The notes under the pieces are model-generated. The model was not told the origin of the DNA, did no database searches, and was given only the letters and a program-made list of their open reading frames with translations. The position numbers and the translations under genes are program-made. This document shows positions 1-9,500 of a DNA stretch of 53,473 bases, in pieces (the first letter of the stretch is position 1; each line of letters begins with the position of its first letter). The DNA is from Acidobacteriota bacterium (GTDB taxonomy: Bacteria; Acidobacteriota; Vicinamibacteria; Marinacidobacterales; Marinacidobacteraceae). The stretch lies in the NCBI GenBank assembly GCA_022822745.1, contig JAJEAO010000056.1, positions 1-53,473 of the forward strand. Reading direction: 5' to 3'.

Positions 1-185
1 CGGTTCTCGCGGTAGCGGCCCTGCCCGGCACGGATGCCACCGGCGATCTCGCACCCGCGGCCGTCGCATGCGGGCGCCTTGCCGGCGCGCCGGGCCGGTT
101 CTCGCGGTAGCGGCCCTGCCCGGCACGGATGCCACCGGCGATCTCGCACCCGCGGCCGTCGCATGCGGGCGCCTTGCCGGCGCGC
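1..185 (-). repeat. Tandem 95-bp repeat, family A (46-bp core plus 49-bp linker)
   Basis: Positions 1-90 and 96-185 are identical, giving a period of 95. Each unit holds the family A core, which on the minus strand contains GGGCCGCTACCGCGAGAACC and ends in the palindrome CCGGCGCGCCGG, plus a 49-bp linker unique to this locus. The complete core lies at 81-126; the core at 1-31 is cut by the window edge and that at 176-185 is truncated. It lies just past the stop of modC, and the array may continue upstream of the window. Related copies occur near 14.6, 24.9 and 35.6-36.1 kb. Confidence 0.9.
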
Positions 186-199
186 TCCGCGGACCGGGC

Positions 200-1306
200 C
201 TACGGATCCTCGAGACAGACGCTCTTGAGCAGCACATGCACCGGCCGTCCCGGCGCGAGCTCCAGTTCGGTCGCGGCGGCCCTGGTGATGCGGGCGAGGA
301 GGAGGTTTCGGGAGCCGGCGCCCCCCACCGCCACCACGACTTCGATGAACGGCGTCCCGGGCTGATCGCGCAGCTCCCGGATCACGCCATCGAGCACGTT
401 CCGGATGCTCAGCCCTTCCGGGCGCGTGGTCGCGAGGGCGACATCGCGGGCGCGCACCCGCAGCCGGACGGGCCGCCCGGGCTGTCCTCCCATCCCGGCC
501 ACGCGGAGCCGCTGTCCATCGAGATCGAGGGTCGAGAGACCGGCGGCGTCGGCGGTGTCCAGGATCCGGGCCACCAGCACGACGCTCGCTTCGAACCTGG
601 GCGCCCGGATCCCCTCGCCCGCGAGGATCGTCCCGGCCGGGCCGATGGCCGTGATCCGCCCGTCCGAGATCAGGGCGATCCGGTGGGCGAAGCGGATTAC
701 TTCCCCGAGGTCATGGCTCACCTGGAGCACGACCAGCCCGAGATCCCGGGCGAGGCCGCGGAGCCAGTCGAGGATCCGGCCCCGGGCGCCGAGGTGAACT
801 CCGGAGAGAGGCTCGTCGAGCAGCAGGACTCCCGGGTTCGAGAGCAGCGCCCGGCCGAGCGCGGCGCGCTGCCGCTCGCCCCCGGAAAGCCCCGCCGGGG
901 TTCGATCGAGGAGCGGCGCGAGTTCGAGGCGCTCCACGACCGCGGCGCTCACCGGAGCGCCCGGCCGTTCCGGGGCGCGTCGCCGCGCGTAGGCGAGGTT
1001 CTCCGCGACGGTGAGGTGGGAGAACAGCGCCGGCTCCTGGAAGCAGAACCCGACGCCGCGCCGGTGCGGCGGGACGAAGGCGCCGTCCGCGTCCTGCCAC
1101 ACCTCCCCGAAGGCCGAGACCCGTCCGTCGAGACGGGTCAGGCCGGCGACGGCGCGGAGCAGCGTCGTCTTGCCCGCGCCCGAGGGACCGAAGACCGAAG
1201 TCACCCTTCCGGCGGGGGCTTCGAGTCCCGCCTCGATCCGGAAGCTCCCGACCGCGCCCCGCAGATCCGCGGACAGTCCGGGCTCGGGACCGGCGGAGGC
1301 GCTCAC
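200..1306 (-). CDS. modC: Molybdate ABC transporter ATP-binding protein ModC
   Basis: This is the ATPase that drives molybdate import, acting on the cytoplasmic face of ModB. The 368-residue product shows a Walker [10 protein letters not shown] (residues 40-48), Q-loop FQEP (about 89-92), the ABC signature LSGGERQ (140-146) and Walker B VLLLDEP (160-166). A C-terminal TOBE/MOP-type domain (about 295-365) ends with LLKSVCL, typical of ModC. The GTG start at 1306 overlaps the modB stop by four bases (GTGA), so the two are translationally coupled. One oddity is that the D-loop, usually SALD in this family, reads SGVH. An open frame continues upstream inside modB but is only a GC-driven shadow. 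Assignment is firm because of the modB and modA neighbours. Confidence 0.93.
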   Translation of the reverse strand: MSASAGPEPGLSADLRGAVGSFRIEAGLEAPAGRVTSVFGPSGAGKTTLLRAVAGLTRLDGRVSAFGEVWQDADGAFVPPHRRGVGFCFQEPALFSHLTVAENLAYARRRAPERPGAPVSAAVVERLELAPLLDRTPAGLSGGERQRAALGRALLSNPGVLLLDEPLSGVHLGARGRILDWLRGLARDLGLVVLQVSHDLGEVIRFAHRIALISDGRITAIGPAGTILAGEGIRAPRFEASVVLVARILDTADAAGLSTLDLDGQRLRVAGMGGQPGRPVRLRVRARDVALATTRPEGLSIRNVLDGVIRELRDQPGTPFIEVVVAVGGAGSRNLLLARITRAAATELELAPGRPVHVLLKSVCLEDP

Positions 1307-1983
1307 GCTGGATCGGCTTCCCGCCGCCGGGTGAGGGAGAGCGTCAGGGACACGACCGCGAAGGAGAAGACGAGCAGTCCCCCCGAGAGCCAGTGGGCGG
1401 TCTCCCATTCGAGCAGCTCGACGTGGTCGTAGATCGCGATCGAGAGCACCCGGGTCGTTCCCGGGATGTTCCCGCCGATCATCAGGATCACGCCGAACTC
1501 CCCCACGGTGTGGGCGAAGCCGAGAACGGCGCCGGCGACGAGCCCGGAACGGGCCCCGGGGATCGCCACACTCCAGAACGCGTCCCACGGCGACGCTCGC
1601 AGCGTCGCCGCCGCCTCCAGCGGACGATTCCCGAGAGCCTCGAACGCGCCCCGGATCGGCTGGACCGCGAACGGAAGCGAGTAGATCACCGAGCCGATCA
1701 CGAGGCCCGGGAAGGAGAACGCGAGGGACGGCTCGCCGAAGAGGCGCGCCACGAACCCTCCGGGGCCTTCGGGGCCGAGCGCGAGGAGGAGGTAGAACCC
1801 GAGCACCGTCGGGGGGAGCACGAGCGGGAGCGCGACCAGCGCCGCGACCGGTTCCCGAAGGCGCGAGCGGGTTCGCGCCAGCCACCACGCGAGGGGCGTC
1901 CCGAGCAGCAGAAGGAAGACGGTCGTGATCCCGGCGAGTTCGAGGGTCAGCCGGATCGGCGGCCAGACCGCCTGCGCCTCCAC
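1303..1983 (-). CDS. modB: Molybdate ABC transporter permease ModB
   Basis: Integral membrane permease of the molybdate importer. The 226-residue product has about five hydrophobic segments and the binding-protein-dependent transport motif around residues 130-175 ([15 protein letters not shown], then the loop ending [14 protein letters not shown], where GEFG is characteristic of ModB/CysT/W permeases). Length is normal for ModB. It starts with ATG at 1983, 15 bases after the modA stop, and its TGA overlaps the GTG of modC, so the operon order is modA-modB-modC. The window shows no ModE-type regulator. Confidence 0.93.
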   Translation of the reverse strand: MEAQAVWPPIRLTLELAGITTVFLLLLGTPLAWWLARTRSRLREPVAALVALPLVLPPTVLGFYLLLALGPEGPGGFVARLFGEPSLAFSFPGLVIGSVIYSLPFAVQPIRGAFEALGNRPLEAAATLRASPWDAFWSVAIPGARSGLVAGAVLGFAHTVGEFGVILMIGGNIPGTTRVLSIAIYDHVELLEWETAHWLSGGLLVFSFAVVSLTLSLTRRREADPA

Positions 1984-1998
1984 CGGATCCGCGTCGGC

Positions 1999-2817
1999 TC
2001 AGTCGGTGCGATAGCCGCGGCGGGCGAGCAGCTCCCGGATTTCGCCGCTCGCGAGAAAGTCGAGGAACGCGGCGGCCTCGGCGCGCCGCCCGCGGGCGAG
2101 GACGACGCCCTGCTGCCGGATCGGCGAGTGGAGCGTTTCCGGGATCAGCCAGGAGGAGCCCGAGCGGTCCACGACCTGGGAGAGCGCCACGAACCCGACC
2201 TCGGCGTTCCCGGTCAGGACGAACGAGAGCGCCTGCGCCACGTTCGTCCCGACGACCTGCCGGGAGGCGAGAGCGGACTCGAGCCCGAGCGTCCGCGCCG
2301 CTTCGAGCGCCGCCCGACCGTAGGGCGCGGTGCGGGGATTCGCGAGCGCCACTCGCCGCACCCCCGGATCGGCGAGCGTCTGCCCGGAGAGGGGGAGCCC
2401 GGGAGTCGGGCTGAACAGGACGAGCCGTCCCACCGCGTAGGTGCGGCGGCTTCCGGGGACGGCGAGCCCCTCGCGCTCCGCCCGTTCGGGACGCTCGGAG
2501 TCGGCGGCGAGGAAGACCTCGAACGGGGCGCCCTGCGCGATCTGCGCGTAGAGCTGCCCGGTGGACCCGGCGCTCAGCGACAGCGGGCAGCCGGTCGCGC
2601 GTTCGAAGACGACCCCCGCCTCCCGCGCGGCGGCGAGGAAGTTCGATGCGACCGCGACCCGGACCGGTTCGCAGTCGGCCCCGGCGGCGAGGGTGGGGAT
2701 GAGCGCCGCGAGCGCGGCGGCGAGGGCGAATCGCCCCCCCCGGCCGTCGGCCGCGAACAGGGAGCGACGGGCCGCGCCGGAGTCCCGGGACGGGACGCGC
2801 CAGCCGGCCCGGGTCAC
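1999..2817 (-). CDS. modA: Molybdate ABC transporter substrate-binding protein ModA
   Basis: Periplasmic molybdate-binding protein (272 residues). After a hydrophobic leader (about residues 29-45, ending near AAG), the mature part has hallmarks of ModA: VAVASNF, the serine-rich SAGSTGQLYAQI segment that ligates the oxyanion, FEVFLAADSERP, LANPRTAPYGRAA, and VVGTNVAQALSFVLTGNAEVGFVALS. I chose the GTG at 2817 because it overlaps the stop of the upstream RidA-like gene by four bases (GTGA); this gives a rather long n-region rich in arginine, so a later internal start is possible. The overlap indicates co-transcription and coupling with the RidA-like lipoprotein. Tungstate rather than molybdate specificity cannot be excluded. 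Confidence 0.9.
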   Translation of the reverse strand: MTRAGWRVPSRDSGAARRSLFAADGRGGRFALAAALAALIPTLAAGADCEPVRVAVASNFLAAAREAGVVFERATGCPLSLSAGSTGQLYAQIAQGAPFEVFLAADSERPERAEREGLAVPGSRRTYAVGRLVLFSPTPGLPLSGQTLADPGVRRVALANPRTAPYGRAALEAARTLGLESALASRQVVGTNVAQALSFVLTGNAEVGFVALSQVVDRSGSSWLIPETLHSPIRQQGVVLARGRRAEAAAFLDFLASGEIRELLARRGYRTD

Positions 2818-4022
2818 TCCGGCCGGGTCGCCGTCATCATGATCTCGACCTTGATCCCGGCCCCCATGAGCTGGGTTCCCACGGTGGCGCGCGCCGGGGG
2901 CGGGCCGCCGACGACCTCGCGGTACACCTCGTTCATGGCGGCGTAGTCGCGCATGTCCTCGAGATAGACGACGGCGTCGTCCACGTCCCCGAAGGTGAGG
3001 CCCGCCGCTTCGAGCGCGTCGCCGAGGCGGCCGAGCACCGCGCGGGTCTGCTCTCCGGGATCCTCGCTGCGCGGCGAGGGCGGCACCATGCCGGACAGGT
3101 AGAGCCGGTCGCCGGCCCAGATGCCCGGGGAGAGGGGGCTGCCGGAACGCGGTCCGCCGGGAGCGAGGACCGACCGCTCGGCGCGGCTCGCCACGCACTG
3201 GACCTCGGCCTCGAAGAGCGGGTTCGCGAGCCGCGCCTCCACGGTCGCCCTCGTCGGAGGATCCTCGGGGAAGAACTCGCGGTACACCGCGTTCATCGCC
3301 TGGAACTGGCGCGGATCGTCCAGGAAGACGCGGCAGTTCGCCACCTGCGAGTAGTCCATGCCGCCCGCCTCGAGCACGAGGCCGATGTTCCCCATGATGC
3401 GCCGCATCTGCTCCGGAACGCCCCCCGCGACCGGCTGGTAGGTGTCGGGGTCGCGGGCGGTGGCCCCCGCGACGAAGAGCGTGTCGCCCGCGAGGATGCC
3501 CCACGAATACGGGAGCTCGGGGCTCATCATCGCCTCCGGGTTGACGACCTGGCGCTCGACGCCCTCCTTCACGGCGACCATGGAGATCTCGACGAGCGCC
3601 CCCGGGATGGCGATCCCGGCCTCGACCGTGGCCCGGGTCGGCGGATCCACCGAGAAGTACTCGCGGTACACCTCGTTCATCGCCGAGAAATGGCGGGCGT
3701 CGTGGAGATAGACGTTCACCGCCGCGACCCGGGAGCGGTCGAGGCCCGCCCGTTCGAGCGTCGCGGTCAGGTTCTCGAGCGTCTGGCGGGTCTGGGCCCC
3801 GATCCCTCCGGGCACCAGATCGAGCGTTCCGGGAACGTTGCCGAGCGCTCCGGCGAGATACACGAGATCGCCGCTCTCGCGGTACTCGGAGAACGGCAGA
3901 CCCAGCTCGTTCGTGTCTTCCGAGGCGGGTTGCGGCTCCGAAGCCGGCGGCCCGGCGCAGGCGGCGAGCGCGAACAGGGAGGCAGCGAGGATCGGGAGGT
4001 GGACGGGCAAAGGTCGAAACAC
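2814..4022 (-). CDS. Lipoprotein with three tandem RidA (YjgF/UK114) domains
   Basis: RidA-family domains are trimeric folds; some hydrolyse reactive enamines/imines, others bind small molecules. This 402-residue protein carries three copies, roughly residues 45-165, 170-285 and 290-402. Each has the recurring MN.VYRE segment and the arginine motif TRATVEA, TRATVEA or ARATVGT that places the ligand-binding Arg, followed by a conserved Glu (EIS, EVQ, EIM). The GTG at 4022 is preceded at good spacing by AGGAG and leads to a lipobox (LAAC), so the protein is probably a membrane-anchored lipoprotein outside the cytoplasm, unlike classical RidA. Three domains in one chain could form a pseudo-trimer (inference). 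The stop overlaps modA, an unusual partner. Specific substrate unknown. Confidence 0.88.
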   Translation of the reverse strand: MFRPLPVHLPILAASLFALAACAGPPASEPQPASEDTNELGLPFSEYRESGDLVYLAGALGNVPGTLDLVPGGIGAQTRQTLENLTATLERAGLDRSRVAAVNVYLHDARHFSAMNEVYREYFSVDPPTRATVEAGIAIPGALVEISMVAVKEGVERQVVNPEAMMSPELPYSWGILAGDTLFVAGATARDPDTYQPVAGGVPEQMRRIMGNIGLVLEAGGMDYSQVANCRVFLDDPRQFQAMNAVYREFFPEDPPTRATVEARLANPLFEAEVQCVASRAERSVLAPGGPRSGSPLSPGIWAGDRLYLSGMVPPSPRSEDPGEQTRAVLGRLGDALEAAGLTFGDVDDAVVYLEDMRDYAAMNEVYREVVGGPPPARATVGTQLMGAGIKVEIMMTATRPE

Positions 4023-4143
4023 GGGCGAACTCCTGGGGCGCGAAGGTCCGAACGACGGGCGGCCGATGATACATTCGGGGGTTGCCCGAAGGTTCGGCAG
4101 GAACGGGCGAGGCCGGCGGCTCGGGTTCGGGAGGAGGGGCACA

Positions 4144-5481
4144 CTGCACTCGGTCTTCGGCTACGACTCCGGCGGGTGGCTGAGTGCAGCCGGCGTGGCC
4201 GTCCCGGATGCGCTGGCCTTGACCGGCGCCGGGACGCCGGCCTACGTGTACTCGGCCGAGGCGGTCGAGACCCGCTTCGCGGCCTTTCGGCGCGCGGTCG
4301 CCCGGGAGCTTCGGCGGCGGGGCGGTCACCCGTCGCGGCTCCTCGTCGCCGTCGCGCTCAAGGCGAATGGCCAGCCGGCGCTCCTCGCGCCGCTCGCCCG
4401 GATGGGCGGGGGCGCCGAGGTCGTCTCGGCCGCGGAACGGCTGGTGGCGGCGGGCGCCGGATTTCCTCCGGGGCGGGTCGTCGTATCCGGCGTCGGAAAG
4501 ACCGCCGCCGATCTGGACATCGCCCTCGACCTCGGCGCCCGGTTCCTCTCCGTGGAATCCGCCGCGGAACTGGATCTCCTCGACGCCCGCGCCCGCCGTC
4601 TCGGGGTGCGGGCGCCGGTCGCGCTCCGGCTGAATCCCGAACTCGCCCCCGAGACGCACGAGAAACTGGCCACCGGCGCCGTGGCGACGAAGTTCGGGAT
4701 TCCGGCCGCGGAGATGGAGCGGATCGTGGCCGGTCGCTCGGCGTGGCCGTCCGTGGACCTCATCGGCGTCCACTCGCACCTGGGCTCCCAGATCGGCGGG
4801 CTCGACGGATTCCGGGCCAACGCCGCGCGGGTCGGCGCCGCGTTCCGCCGGATGGCGTCCGCGGGGGCTCCGGCTCGGGTCGCCGATCTGGGCGGGGGGC
4901 TCGGCATTCCGCAGCGGGAGGGGGAGTCCGGGATCGGGTTCGGGGCCTACGCGGCCGCGGTCGTCGCGGGTCTGGAGGAAGGCGCCGGAGCGCTGCCGCC
5001 CGAGATCGTGCTCGAGCCGGGACGCTCGATCTTCGGACCGGCGGGGGTCTTCGTGACCCGCGTTCTCCACTGCAAGCGTTCCGGTGGGCGCGAGTTCGTG
5101 ATCGTGGACTCGGGAATGAACGACTTCCTGCGTCCGGCGATGTACGACGCCCACCACCGGGTGCGCCCGCTGCGCCGCTCCGGCCGGCCGCCGCGCGAGT
5201 TCGATGTGGTGGGCGGCGTCTGCGAGACCGGGGACTTCTTCGCCCGCGGGCGACTGCTGCCGCCGCCGCGCGCCGGGGATCTCCTTGCCGTCCTCGACGC
5301 CGGCGCCTACGGCTACTCGCTGGCGTCGAACATCAACCTCCGTCCCCGACCCGCGGAAGTGGTTCTCCGGAACGGCCGGGCCAGGCTGGTCCGCCGGGCG
5401 GAGACGCCGGAGGAACTCGCGGCGCGCGAGCTGGGACGTCCGGTGGATTCGCGGGATTTGCGGGAGCGGGTTCCGGCGTGA
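4144..5481 (+). CDS. lysA: Diaminopimelate decarboxylase LysA
   Basis: PLP enzyme of fold type III that decarboxylates meso-diaminopimelate to lysine in the cytoplasm. Visible features: PAYVYS near the N-terminus, VALKANG with the PLP lysine (about residues 63-69), the HSHLGSQI segment, DLGGGLGIP glycine loop, EPGRSI, and the C-terminal VCETGD and DAGAYGYSLASNIN active-site motifs. The best start is a CTG at 4144: GGAGGAGG sits about 5 bases upstream, and the resulting N-terminus MHSVFGYDSGG matches how LysA proteins begin. The first in-frame ATG is at 4066, which would add 26 residues (mostly Arg and Gly) and run through most of the divergent intergenic region. Four-base overlap with the next gene. 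Confidence 0.92.
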   Translation: MHSVFGYDSGGWLSAAGVAVPDALALTGAGTPAYVYSAEAVETRFAAFRRAVARELRRRGGHPSRLLVAVALKANGQPALLAPLARMGGGAEVVSAAERLVAAGAGFPPGRVVVSGVGKTAADLDIALDLGARFLSVESAAELDLLDARARRLGVRAPVALRLNPELAPETHEKLATGAVATKFGIPAAEMERIVAGRSAWPSVDLIGVHSHLGSQIGGLDGFRANAARVGAAFRRMASAGAPARVADLGGGLGIPQREGESGIGFGAYAAAVVAGLEEGAGALPPEIVLEPGRSIFGPAGVFVTRVLHCKRSGGREFVIVDSGMNDFLRPAMYDAHHRVRPLRRSGRPPREFDVVGGVCETGDFFARGRLLPPPRAGDLLAVLDAGAYGYSLASNINLRPRPAEVVLRNGRARLVRRAETPEELAARELGRPVDSRDLRERVPA

Positions 5482-6005
5482 GCGTGATCCGACCAGGCGC
5501 CCCCCGGGTGCGCTGGGAGTTCGTGGCGATCCTGGGAGCGGTGGCCATCGCTTCCGCGACCTACGCGCTGCTGACCGGAGTCAAGGAGTCGCGCGAACTG
5601 CTGCTCGCGCTCGGACTGGTAGCGCTGTTCACGCCGCTCAAGGCGCTCATGATCCGCTGGTTCGACGGGCGCCGGCCGTACCAGTCCGCCTGCGCGGCGT
5701 CGCTGTTCTCGATCCTCGTCGGGATGGCGTTTCCGGCGCCGCTGAACATCTGGCCGCTCATGGTCCGAAGCACGGTGATGACCGCCGTGCTCGAGATCCT
5801 GCCGCTCTCGGCGTTCCGGACCTCGAGTCGTCCGATTCGGCTGGTCGTCATCTCGATCTACATGAGCATCGTCGTCCATCTCCTTTCCGTGGGATTCCTG
5901 CTCATCCCGCGGGCGCCGCTGACGGGCATCGGTCTCATGGTGGCGGGAACGGGCGTGCTGCTCGCCCCGCTGCTCCTGCGGGTCTGGGCCCTCAGCCGCC
6001 GCTGA
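5478..6005 (+). CDS. Multi-pass membrane protein of unknown function
   Basis: A 175-residue hydrophobic protein with about five predicted membrane segments (roughly residues 14-32, 40-55, 70-95, 118-140 and 147-168) separated by short charged loops such as KESRE and RWFDGRRPYQS. The GTG start at 5478 overlaps the lysA stop (GTGA), so it is coupled to lysA. No recognised family motif. Its location suggests co-expression with lysine biosynthesis, but a direct role is not supported; transport or envelope function is only a guess. Confidence 0.75.
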   Translation: MSVIRPGAPRVRWEFVAILGAVAIASATYALLTGVKESRELLLALGLVALFTPLKALMIRWFDGRRPYQSACAASLFSILVGMAFPAPLNIWPLMVRSTVMTAVLEILPLSAFRTSSRPIRLVVISIYMSIVVHLLSVGFLLIPRAPLTGIGLMVAGTGVLLAPLLLRVWALSRR

Positions 6006-6076
6006 TTCTCCCGGCCCCGGCGCGCCCGTGGACCGGAAGGCGCCCCGAGACATCCGCGCATGGACTCCGAGGAGCC

Positions 6077-6502
6077 ATGAAACGCGGCGACTTCTACGCA
6101 GTCGGCCTCGGCCTCTTCCTCGCCGTCATCATTGCTGGAGGTTGGGTCACCGCCGGCCACCGCGCCATCCGGGACGACCTCCGCGCCGCCGCCGCGGATC
6201 GGGCTCGCATCCACCCCGAAGCGGCAGCGGATTGGGCGGCGATTCGTTCCGAAGCCGCGGCGGTTCTTCGCGCGCTGGTGGAGCGGGTCACCCGGCTCGA
6301 GAGCGCTCAGCGGCAGTGCAGTGCGCCGACGCGGGCCGGTAGTCGGCGCCGTCTTCGCCGCGCGGGATCCTTCCGTTCGCTCGGGGGGCGAGGCGGCGAG
6401 AGATCCACGGCCCAGTCCCGGAGACGCGCCTCGTCCAGCCCGGCCCGGTCCAGCAGCGTGAGCAGCTCCTCCTGCCGAGGCTGTCCCAGCACGACGCGAT
6501 AG
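6077..6502 (+). CDS. Hypothetical small membrane-anchored protein, possibly truncated
   Basis: An ATG at 6077 preceded by GGAG opens a frame whose first roughly 80 residues look real: one transmembrane helix (GLGLFLAVIIAGGWV, residues 10-24) followed by an alanine/arginine-rich, coiled-coil-like stretch ending near RLESAQR. From about position 6307 the frame continues as low-complexity Arg/Ser sequence antisense to the helicase C-terminus, so the last ~65 codons are probably not genuine. Either this is a short gene whose real end was lost when the neighbouring cassette arrived, or the frame is fortuitous. No family recognised. Confidence 0.35.
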   Translation: MKRGDFYAVGLGLFLAVIIAGGWVTAGHRAIRDDLRAAAADRARIHPEAAADWAAIRSEAAAVLRALVERVTRLESAQRQCSAPTRAGSRRRLRRAGSFRSLGGRGGERSTAQSRRRASSSPARSSSVSSSSCRGCPSTTR

Positions 6503-9500
6503 GCGGCGAGCTGACGCTTCAGCCGCTCGAACGCCTCGACTTCACCCGTGAAGGGCAGCAGGGGCACCCGTCGCTCCACGCGGCACTCGCCGGGCGCAAT
6601 CCAGAAGGGCGCGAGTTCGCTCTCGCCGCGCTGCCGCGCCGCGCGGTCGGCGAGTTCGAACAGCCTCCCCCACAGGTCGTCGCCTCCCGACCAGGCCGCG
6701 AGCGCCTCGTCGGCGTGCGCCGCAGCCACGTTGCGCCGCACCGCGTGGCCCTTGTAGCGGTGGACGCGCCCTTCCCGCTGTTCGAGATCCACCGGGTTGC
6801 CGGGGAGATTCCAGTGGAGGACGCGGTGGCACCACGGGTGGAAGTCGAGGCCCTCCTGTCCGATCGAAGTGCTCGCGAGCAGGAAGGGACGAAACGGGCT
6901 GTTGAACGCCCTCCGCACGGCGTCCTGGCTGATCGCCGCGCCTTCCTCGCCGCGGAGCCGCCCGAAGCGCTGGGCGAACGCGGCCCGGATGCGGATTTCC
7001 CCCCGTCGCACCTCGTTGCCCCGCGAAGCCTCGTAGAACCGCGCGTGGACCCGGGCTGCGGTCGGCGCCACCGCCTCGGCGATCGCCCTCGCGCACCGTT
7101 CGGCCACCTTCCCGGGGCTGTCCGTCTCGGACCACGCGTTCTGCTCCCACAGCAGGTGCCAGTGCTCGTCGAGCACGGCCTGGAGGTTCCCCTGCCGGCA
7201 GTAGCGGAGCGCCTGGCGCCAGTAGGCGCTCTCCGCCGCATCGGCCAGTCCGCGCAGCAGGGAGATCACTGCGGGTCGGTTGAACAGGCGCCAGAACGCG
7301 TGCCCGATGAGGACCGAGAGTTCTCGTCGCTTCCCGTCGCCGATCCCGGACATTCCGAGACACCTCGCCGCCAGCACGGCCGGCGAGCCGAGCGCGGCGT
7401 CGGTCACGAGATCCGTGAGTCCCGGCGGCCGCCCGCCCAGGGAGTCGCAGCTCACCGCGCGCAGCTCGTCCAGGTGGGCTTCGAGCGCCCGGCGATTCGG
7501 CTTCTTCAGGAAGTCGTGGTCCGGGCCCGCCGCGCGCCACGACGCGACGAACTCCCGCAGCCCGGGGTCCAGCAGGATCGGCAGCGCCCACTCCCACCGC
7601 GGATCCACCGGGCGGTCCTGCGGGTCGGGGAGCTTCTCCAGCATCTCCTCGACCCGGCGACGAACCCATGCCCGCCGATCCGCGCCGGGGGGCGCGCCCA
7701 GCGGGTGGGCGCGGTCCGCGAGCGGGAGGCAGGGGAGGAGCAGCCAGAGCAGCCGGTGGGCGTGCACACCGTCGTCAGTCTGGGCGAAGCGGAGGAGCGG
7801 CCGTTGCTGCCCTGCCGGATCGTCGTACTCGGCGATGCGCTCCGTTCCCGCGACCATGCGCCGCTCGGCCTCGTAGCTGAGCGCGGCGCTCACGACATCG
7901 GGCACGACGTTCCACGCCGAGAACAGCAGCGTCTTCGTGAAGGCCTCCCGACCGGCGAAGGGTCCTTCGAGCGGCCACCACGGCAGCGTCGGCGGGATCC
8001 ACAGGAGGCGCCACAGGCCACCCTCGAGGACCTGTTCGGCGAGGTCGCGGAGCCGGGGATTCGCTGTCTCCAGTTCCTGCCACCGGTGGATCGAGCGGGC
8101 CTCGAGGAACGCCGACTCGTGTTGGCGGACGATCTCGGCGACGCGCTCCGGCCTTGATTCGAGTGTGCCCCGGAGGCGTTCGTTGAACCGGTAGCCGCTC
8201 ATGAAGTGCGCCAGGTACGGCGCCGACTTCCAGAAGCGCATCGGATCCGGCTCGCCCACGGCGCGAAACAGGGCGTCCGCCGCCACGTACTGCCGCACAT
8301 CGGTCGGCTGGAGCGTCCCTGTCCGGCGGGACTCCCGGAGCATGGCGTCCCCCTCGGCGCTCGCCGCGACCCGCTCCGTCCGCGACATGATCCGCCGCAG
8401 CGCGTCCTCGACCGCGCTCCGGGCGGCGGACACCGCGTGGCTCTCCGCCATGGATCCCGTGGACGCTCTCCGGAGCGCCGCGCCGAAGCGGGAGAGGCGC
8501 GCTCCCAGGTCTTCGACTCGGACTTCGTCGTCGTCGAGCAGGAAGCGCGAGGTCGCGAGAAAGTCGCCGTAGTGCTCCTCGTGGCCGATTTCGGCGTCGG
8601 CGGTGTACAGCTTGTACGGCGTCGCCGAGAGCAGCAGGGTGCGCACCGGGTGGCCTTCCGGGGTCTTCGCCCGGAACACGGCCTGGGCGAGTTCCGCCCC
8701 GGGATCCTGATGCTCCTTCCGGGTCTCGAGCAGGGAACGAAAGCGCTGGAACTCGTCGAGGATCACGAGATCCGGCTCGAGCGCGTCCACGCACTTCTGA
8801 GCGAGGACGCGGCGGCAATCGGCGATGAAGCGGTCCCGTCGAGATCGCGCACTCCACGGCCAGTGCGCCTGATGGCAGGCGAACTCGTCGAGCAGTCTCG
8901 ACAGTCTCTCCCGCAGTCCGGAGTGCTCGAAATCCTCCCGGAAGGCCGCCTGGATCCTCGGTTCGATCGAAACCGGCCACTTCCCCAGGATTCGCCGCCA
9001 CCAGTTCCGACGCCGGATTCCGCACTGCAGGAGGTTCATCAGCGGGATCGGCGTCGGAGCGAAGCCTTCGAGCAACTGGAAGAGGATCTGGCGCTCTCGC
9101 CACTGTCCGGTCGAGCGGCCCATGTCGAACGAGGTGCCCGGCGTGAAGCTGACGAAGTTCAGCTTCGCATCGGCGAGCCCGGGCTGGCCTTCCCGGGGGG
9201 CCAGCGCGGTCGCCAGCATCGTGAGCCGGGTGGCCAGCTCGAAGGACTGGTGGGTTCCGGCGTCCACCCGAAGTTTCGGGAGGTTGGCGCGGGCGATCCC
9301 GGCGTTCGAGCAGATGTAGATGATGTCGATGCGGCCGACGTCGTCCCAGAGATGCTCGATCGCCCGCGCGATGACCCCCCGAGCCACCAGCGTCTTGCCG
9401 AGGCCGACCTCGTCCGCCACCAGGAAGCGCGCGGTGCTGTCTTTCGCCGTGAACAGCCGGTGGAACGCGTGATCCACGGTCCGGCGCTGGAAGCTCTTGA

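Noticed and set aside
1307-1888. Upstream extension of the modC frame
   Set aside because: It lies inside modB in another frame; the GTG at 1306 overlaps the modB stop and gives a normal ModC.
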